The position numbers and the translations under genes are program-made. A stretch of DNA of 10,385 nucleotides from an uncultured Ruminococcus sp. (GTDB taxonomy: Bacteria; Bacillota; Clostridia; Oscillospirales; Ruminococcaceae), in the NCBI GenBank assembly GCA_947175005.1, contig CAMWLD010000049.1:1-10385 (forward strand), read 5' to 3'. Below the pieces are notes generated by a model. The model was not told where the DNA came from and did no database searches. It saw only the letters and a program-made list of their open reading frames with translations. This document shows positions 6,616-10,385 of this stretch, one piece after another (the stretch's first letter is position 1; every line of letters begins with the position of its first letter).

Positions 6616-6845
6616 TCGCACGGTGCGGAACGTATTGGTTTCATGCATTGCACAATTCGGAAGATGCTGCGGAATGTGAGGCAGGATTGTAAAAAGGAAT
6701 TTGCATAACGGAAATTTTAAGGCGAGCCGGTAAATGTTTCACAGAAAAAATATTGTAACAGCCTGTCCGAAATAAGTTTACGAAAAGTCAATGAAAAATT
6801 TATAAAATAAAATTATGGAAAAGAGGGAGAATCCGCAAAAATAAT
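6616..6845. other. Gene-free AT-rich intergenic stretch
   Basis: No convincing gene is present on either strand. A short GC-rich inverted repeat, CGCACGGTGCG (6617-6627), lies just after the preceding stop codon but has no T-tract. A 21-codon frame at 6643 lacks a ribosome binding site. The last 100 bp become strongly AT-rich as they approach the next promoter. Confidence 0.6.
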
Positions 6846-6874
6846 TTGACAAAAGCGAAAAAGTATGTTATAAT
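6846..6874 (+). promoter_or_regulatory. Strong sigma-A promoter with extended -10, upstream of the FecR-like genes
   Basis: A perfect TTGACA (6846-6851) and a perfect TATAAT (6869-6874) are separated by 17 bp. A TG dinucleotide at 6866-6867 forms an extended -10. The flanking DNA upstream is AT-rich. Transcription should start near 6881, leaving a leader of about 130 nt before the first FecR-like gene. Confidence 0.93.
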
Positions 6875-6889
6875 ATGTTGAAGTATGTA

Positions 6890-6967
6890 TTTTTCGGCTT
6901 GTCAGAATTATCGGTGCCGAATTTTGGCAGTGTTTAAAATAAGTGTGCAGAACGGCAAGCCGTTTTT
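6890..6967 (+). promoter_or_regulatory. Structured 5' leader, candidate attenuator
   Basis: CGGCTTG (6895-6901) is perfectly complementary to CAAGCCG (6956-6962), which could close a stem around an inner hairpin TGCC/GGCA (6915-6918 with 6926-6929). The same right arm can instead form a local hairpin, AACGG-CAAG-CCGTT (6951-6964). TTTTT (6963-6967) ends this segment, so either fold is followed by a U-tract well before the start codon. The arrangement resembles an attenuator or cis-regulatory RNA, but it matches no riboswitch class that I recognise. Confidence 0.4.
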
Positions 6968-7010
6968 ATAAATCGTTAATTGCGGATTCGGGAGAGTGAA
7001 TTTTCATAAA

Positions 7011-8423
7011 ATGAACAGTTTTATCCAAAAGGTGAAGGAACACGCTGCGGCTATTGTAATAGGCGCAATTGTGCTGATAGTGCTTATTCTGGCGGTTATT
7101 GTTTTTGTGCTGGCAAGCTCGGGAAATTCGGACAGGCGGCTTATTATTGAGGATATTACGGGCAGCGCCTTTATTCTGAAAACCGACGGGCAGATAAGTG
7201 CGGACAAGAAAATGCAGGTGGAGAGCGGAGATGTGCTTATCACTGCGGCGGACAGCACTGTGCGGCTTTCCGTCGACAAGGACAAGTCCGTTTATATAGA
7301 GCCGGAGACCACGCTTTATATCTATTACACGGAGGCTGCGGACAAAGGCAGCATTGTGGTGAATATATCCGAGGGCGGCGCAGTATGCAGGCTGGATTCA
7401 AAGCTGGGGAAAAACGAAATTTTCCAGGTAAAGACCCCGAATGCCGTTATCAGCGCGGCGGGTACGGTGTTCAGGACGGAGTTCAATTATTATGACAGCT
7501 ACGGTAATTATACCGCTGCCAAGGTGACCGATGTAGACTGCGTGGAGGGAAATGTCAACATTCAGCTTTACGATAATAACGCTGCTGCTGCCGAGCCGCT
7601 GATGATGCTGACGGAGGGGAAAAGTGCGCGTTTGCTGACGGCTGCGGAGGCTGTGCGGTATGAGTTCCTTAACAGCGAGATACAGCTGGATCTTCTGAAA
7701 GAAAACGCTCTTAAAACCTTTATAAGGATCGCTGCGGAGAGGAAGATCTGCTTCTCTTTGGGTGAGCTTAACGACGCTTATCAGGCATACCTCAATGGCG
7801 ATTTGGTAAGCGAACAGGTGACTACGACGTTTAACTTCGATGAACTCACGGAAACTCCTGCGGTGACAACGGCGATCCCCATGATTTCGGACACGGAGAC
7901 GGAAACATCGCCTGTTATCCCCAGTGAGATATCCTCGGATATTACGGATACCGAATTTACGGGACTTCCCCCGGAGGTGACCGAGGAAAGCTCGGAGATA
8001 ATCACAACGACAGTTCCCGAAGAGGTCACGGAGAGTGTTATTTCCGTAACGTCGCCTACTACGGTGATATATACGGTTTCGGGGAACACGGGTACGACCG
8101 AGCAGAGCACTGTAACGACTGCTTCCGATCCGACGCTTACGACAACGGACACTGCTGCCCCGACCGTTACACAGCCGCCTCAAACGGCTGCCACTGTAAC
8201 GACCGTTTCCGAGACGATCCCGCCTATAGCGCCTGCAACTACCACAACAACGGCAGCAGCAACGGAATCGCAGATGTCTGTTTCGCAGACAACGGAATCG
8301 GAGACTCAGACAGTGCCCGAGTCCACGACCGTTACTACCGTAACAAAGCCTACCGAAACCACAATTCCATGGTGGGAGATCATAAATTCGGCGGCGCTGA
8401 CAAGGGACAGCGAAAATCAATAA
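7011..8423 (+). CDS. Membrane-anchored FecR-like domain protein with Thr-rich stalk
   Basis: The protein has 470 residues. A cytoplasmic tail of about 11 residues is followed by one transmembrane helix (about 12-35) and an extracellular beta-rich FecR-like region (about 43-215). The signature TPNAVISAAGTVFRTEF (142-158) matches the FecR pattern TP-x-G-T-x-F. Next comes a short helical segment (to about 265), then a Thr/Ser/Pro/Glu-rich stalk of about 180 residues, ending in PWWEIINSAAL and a polar tail. There is no LPXTG sorting signal, so the N-terminal helix is the likely anchor. In Gram-negatives FecR relays iron-citrate signals to a sigma factor, but no sigma factor or receptor is nearby and the cytoplasmic part is too short for that role. 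A surface sensing or binding role is inferred. ATG 7011 is preferred because the GTG at 6996 overlaps its would-be ribosome site (GGAGAG, 6991-6996). The downstream gene is a paralogue. Confidence 0.88.
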   Translation: MNSFIQKVKEHAAAIVIGAIVLIVLILAVIVFVLASSGNSDRRLIIEDITGSAFILKTDGQISADKKMQVESGDVLITAADSTVRLSVDKDKSVYIEPETTLYIYYTEAADKGSIVVNISEGGAVCRLDSKLGKNEIFQVKTPNAVISAAGTVFRTEFNYYDSYGNYTAAKVTDVDCVEGNVNIQLYDNNAAAAEPLMMLTEGKSARLLTAAEAVRYEFLNSEIQLDLLKENALKTFIRIAAERKICFSLGELNDAYQAYLNGDLVSEQVTTTFNFDELTETPAVTTAIPMISDTETETSPVIPSEISSDITDTEFTGLPPEVTEESSEIITTTVPEEVTESVISVTSPTTVIYTVSGNTGTTEQSTVTTASDPTLTTTDTAAPTVTQPPQTAATVTTVSETIPPIAPATTTTTAAATESQMSVSQTTESETQTVPESTTVTTVTKPTETTIPWWEIINSAALTRDSENQ

Positions 8424-8447
8424 AATGATAAAAAAAGAGATATAAAA

Positions 8448-8471
8448 TGACAGCGCTGTTGACAGACTGTC
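8448..8471. repeat. Two adjacent ACAG-CTGT inverted repeats between the FecR-like genes
   Basis: ACAGCGCTGT (8450-8459) and GACAGACTGTC (8461-8471) are each perfect inverted repeats. Together they form a direct repeat starting TGACAG with a 12-bp period. They sit in the 73-bp gap just upstream of the second paralogue's ribosome binding site. They could be a tandem protein-binding site or small RNA hairpins. There is no T-tract, so termination is unlikely. Confidence 0.5.
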
Positions 8472-8496
8472 GGCAAAAGGAAAGGAGAAATACCGT

Positions 8497-10161
8497 ATGC
8501 AAAACATTAAAACGCCGGTAATTGCCGGAGCTATCGCTCTTGTGGCAGTGATAGTGACGATCATTGTGGTGACGTCTTCGGGGGGCGGCTCGGGACTTTA
8601 TGTTGCCGCTGTGACGGGAGATGTGAGCGTCAGCAATTCCTCGGACGGGACAACTGTTCCTTTGGAGGCGGAAAGCACTTTAAGCTCGGGTGATGTGATA
8701 ACCGTCAACGGCGACGGCAGCTGCAAGCTGATTTACAAGTGCAAGGACGGAACGGAGAAGAATTATGCTGTGCTGGAGCCTGCTACCCAAATTTTCGTAA
8801 CGGGAGAATTTGACGGTAAAAGCAACAGCGAGATGTACCTTAACAGAGGGTCGGTCATTGTGACTGCTATGGAGGAGGACAAGCACAATATCATAGTGCG
8901 CACGGAAAATTCCTCCATAACCACCGGCGGAGCGACCCTGCGGATCGCTTTTGCGGTGGGAGAGAGCAACACTACTTCTGTGGCTTCTTTCGGCGGAAGC
9001 TCCCAGATCCAGCTTTACGACGCCATGGGAAGCGCTGTGGACAGGGACGGCAATACCGAGGAAAAGGCGGAGTATCTGGGCAGCGGTCTTTGCGGGCAGA
9101 TAATCAGCGGAAAGGGCAGCGAACCGCCAAAGTACGATTATCTTAACATTGACACGGTGCTTTCGGAATATGACAGGGTAACTCTCAGGGAGCTGCTTAC
9201 CATATCCTCGGAAACCACGCTGGCGTTTACGCCTGCTGCCATAAAGGAAGTATTTGACGCTGCGTCGGAAAATGAGCCTGCGCCCGATGAAGTGACAGAG
9301 AGCGAAACAACATCTCAGACAGAGGTGACATTCCCCGATATTACCATTGAGACCGAGCCTACCGAGACGGTTACGGAGCAAATCACTACTACAGCGCCTC
9401 CTGTAACCACCACGCAAAGGACTACCACTACTTATACGACCACTACGGCAGCGCCTGTTACCACAACTACAGCTCCCGTAACCACTACTACAGCTGCACC
9501 TGTGACTACCGAAGAGGAGGATCTTATTGGAGATGACGATCCAACTGTCAGCGGCGGAAACGGTGAGGGAAATAATATTGACGTTTACATAATGATAGAG
9601 GATGAGATAATTTACAAGACCGTGCCCTACGGAGGAAGCGTGGAAAAGCCCGAGGATCCTTATATTGAGGGCAAGCGGTTTGTGGGCTGGGACGGCTCCT
9701 TTGACAATGTTACCGAGGAACGGAATATTTACGCTATGTTTGAGGATGTAGGAGGTGCGGCAACAACCGCTTCGCCGTCTGATGTTACATTCTACACGGT
9801 AACGCTGAACATAAACGGGCAGCTGACGGTACAGCAGGTCCAGGAGGGCGGTGCTGTGCAGCTTCCCGATGTAAATGTGGCAGGGTATGACTTTATCGGC
9901 TGGGACAAGCCGGGCACGGACATAAGGCAGAATGAGACCATAACGGCTATACTTGTGCCGTCAACAGCTGCGGCAGCGAGCTACACTGTGACGTTCATCA
10001 TTGACGGAATGAGTTATCCTGTGACGGTACAGGCTGGTGAGAATGCGGTTCCTCCCTTTGTGCCTGCTATGAATTCGGCAGGGCAGTATTTCCTGGGCTG
10101 GGACAATGATATTACCTCCATTAATTCCGACAGGACGGTCAATGCCATATTCGGCAGCTGA
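8497..10161 (+). CDS. Membrane-anchored FecR-like protein with Thr/Pro stalk and three InlB B-type repeats
   Basis: The protein has 554 residues. A tail of about 7 residues is followed by a transmembrane helix (about 8-26), a Gly/Ser linker and a FecR-like beta region (about 34-205, with TGDVSV, LSSGDVITV and an RTENSSITTGGATLRIAF segment at 135-152). A helical segment leads into a Glu/Thr-rich and then Thr/Pro-rich stalk (about 255-340). Three repeats end the protein at about 361-417, 432-487 and 496-554. Each has a beta strand, G-x-x-V-x-x-P and a GWD motif (FVGWDG, FIGWDK, FLGWDN), as in Listeria-Bacteroides/InlB B-repeats, which are small surface beta-grasp modules. The repeats make the C-terminus a probable contact or spacer region outside the wall. 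AAAGGAG (8481-8487) lies 9 nt before the ATG. It is a diverged paralogue of the preceding gene and is probably cotranscribed with it. No LPXTG motif is present. Confidence 0.9.
   Translation: MQNIKTPVIAGAIALVAVIVTIIVVTSSGGGSGLYVAAVTGDVSVSNSSDGTTVPLEAESTLSSGDVITVNGDGSCKLIYKCKDGTEKNYAVLEPATQIFVTGEFDGKSNSEMYLNRGSVIVTAMEEDKHNIIVRTENSSITTGGATLRIAFAVGESNTTSVASFGGSSQIQLYDAMGSAVDRDGNTEEKAEYLGSGLCGQIISGKGSEPPKYDYLNIDTVLSEYDRVTLRELLTISSETTLAFTPAAIKEVFDAASENEPAPDEVTESETTSQTEVTFPDITIETEPTETVTEQITTTAPPVTTTQRTTTTYTTTTAAPVTTTTAPVTTTTAAPVTTEEEDLIGDDDPTVSGGNGEGNNIDVYIMIEDEIIYKTVPYGGSVEKPEDPYIEGKRFVGWDGSFDNVTEERNIYAMFEDVGGAATTASPSDVTFYTVTLNINGQLTVQQVQEGGAVQLPDVNVAGYDFIGWDKPGTDIRQNETITAILVPSTAAAASYTVTFIIDGMSYPVTVQAGENAVPPFVPAMNSAGQYFLGWDNDITSINSDRTVNAIFGS
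9448..9510 (+). repeat. Tandem AAPVTTTT-type stalk repeats
   Basis: Three in-frame units encode AAPVTTTT, APVTTTT and AAPVTT. The DNA copies differ at many third positions (GTT, GTA, GTG for Val; mixed Thr codons). The protein pattern has therefore been kept while the DNA diverged, which argues for an old, selected stalk and against fresh slippage. Confidence 0.8.
9577..10158 (+). repeat. Three InlB B-like protein repeats
   Basis: The coding repeats span about 9577-9747, 9790-9957 and 9982-10158, each about 57 residues. Shared features are an initial beta strand (VTFxxxG-like in repeats 2 and 3), a Gly-Val/Gly-Ala turn before a conserved Pro, an aromatic plus GWD, and a final strand ending AxF or similar. 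Repeat 1 departs most at its N-terminus (IDVYIMIEDE). Confidence 0.85.
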
Positions 10162-10198
10162 TAATACATATGTTATATGCGTATATATAAAGCGCGAT

Positions 10199-10232
10199 AA
10201 AGTCCGCAGCGGAGAATTTTGCTGCGGACTTT
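10199..10232 (+). terminator. Strong hairpin after the second FecR-like gene, probable terminator
   Basis: AAAGTCCGCAGC (10199-10210) and GCTGCGGACTTT (10221-10232) form a perfect 12-bp stem with a 10-nt loop, 37 bp after the stop codon. The only T-run is the TTT inside the right arm, so release could be weaker than at a standard terminator; symmetry would allow action on both strands. Confidence 0.75.
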
Positions 10233-10327
10233 GGAGCATTTGGAGGACTTTAAATATTTTTTAGATGTACGGCAGTACGGCTTAGTGGCTATATTTCGGG
10301 GATTTGGGGAATCTGTGAGATGTGGTA

Positions 10328-10349
10328 AAAATTTTTTTGAAAAAATTTT
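10328..10349. repeat. AT-only inverted repeat upstream of the edge promoter
   Basis: AAAATTTTTT (10328-10337) and AAAAAATTTT (10340-10349) are perfect inverted arms with a two-base centre. The repeat lies about 10 bp upstream of a -35 box. It may act as an A-tract/UP-like element or as a weak hairpin; nothing else is visible in 10233-10327. Confidence 0.5.
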
Positions 10350-10359
10350 CCAAAAACCC

Positions 10360-10385
10360 TTGACAAATTTTAAATAATGGTATAT
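10360..10385 (+). promoter_or_regulatory. Sigma-A promoter cut by the window edge
   Basis: A perfect TTGACA (10360-10365) is followed by 17 bp and then TAT (10383-10385), the expected first bases of a -10 hexamer, where the window ends. It points rightward to a gene outside the window. Confidence 0.75.

Noticed and set aside
6617..6627. CGCACGGTGCG inverted repeat as terminator of the 246-residue protein gene
   Set aside because: The stem is only four to five pairs and there is no T-tract after it.
6643..6708. 21-codon + strand frame in the intergenic region
   Set aside because: It has no Shine-Dalgarno sequence, no coupling to a neighbour and no recognisable features; it is expected by chance.
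8459..8487. TTGACA in the gap between the FecR-like genes as a promoter -35
   Set aside because: No -10-like hexamer lies 16-18 bp downstream, because that place is occupied by the AAAGGAG ribosome site. The TTGACA arises from the inverted repeats.
7398..8564. Long open frame of 388 codons on the minus strand opposite the FecR-like genes
   Set aside because: It is Arg/Cys-rich, low-complexity protein generated by the reverse complement of Thr-rich coding DNA. It has no ribosome binding site and covers two well-supported + strand genes.
9392..9512. Thr-codon-rich DNA as a CRISPR-like or minisatellite array
   Set aside because: The units are in-frame protein repeats with differing synonymous codons and no unique spacers.

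Overview
The window looks like chromosomal DNA of a Gram-positive clostridium, most likely Ruminococcus or a close relative in the Oscillospiraceae. This is inferred from several features: strong AGGAGG-type ribosome binding sites, consensus sigma-A promoters (TTGACA/TATAAT with 17-bp spacers), a CsoR-copA copper operon with a CopZ domain fused to the ATPase, and surface proteins with long Thr/Pro-rich stalks like those of ruminococci. All convincing genes are on the + strand. No RNA gene, transposase, phage gene or CRISPR array is visible.

Region 1 (about 40-3140) is a copper-resistance operon. A CsoR-type operator lies inside the promoter. It is followed by csoR, a possible 19-codon reading frame that overlaps the csoR stop codon, and copA, a Cu(I)-exporting P-type ATPase. 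The last 68 codons of copA encode a CopZ-like chaperone that still has its own Shine-Dalgarno sequence and ATG inside the copA frame. An intrinsic terminator closes the operon. Copper would release CsoR and induce export.

Region 2 (3141-5295) starts with a consensus promoter directly after that terminator. It carries a PhzF-family isomerase-like enzyme, a HAD-superfamily protein with an altered first motif, and a Nudix hydrolase whose start overlaps the HAD stop (ATGA). This looks like a small metabolic or metabolite-cleanup operon; the substrates cannot be read from sequence.

Region 3 (5296-6845) has two unrecognised genes: a small AT-rich single-pass membrane protein and a 246-residue soluble protein with a charged helical C-terminus. 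A gene-free stretch of about 230 bp follows.

Region 4 (6846-10232) is the most unusual part. A very strong extended -10 promoter is followed by a leader of about 130 nt that can fold. Then come two adjacent paralogous surface proteins. Each has a very short cytoplasmic tail, one transmembrane helix, an extracellular FecR-like beta domain and a Thr/Pro-rich mucin-like stalk. The first ends soon after the stalk; the second adds three InlB B-type (Listeria-Bacteroides) repeats. They look like a stalk-mounted surface sensing or adhesion pair with no accompanying sigma factor or TonB receptor. A strong hairpin ends the unit. At the right edge, a new promoter (TTGACA plus the first bases of the -10) points to a gene beyond the window.
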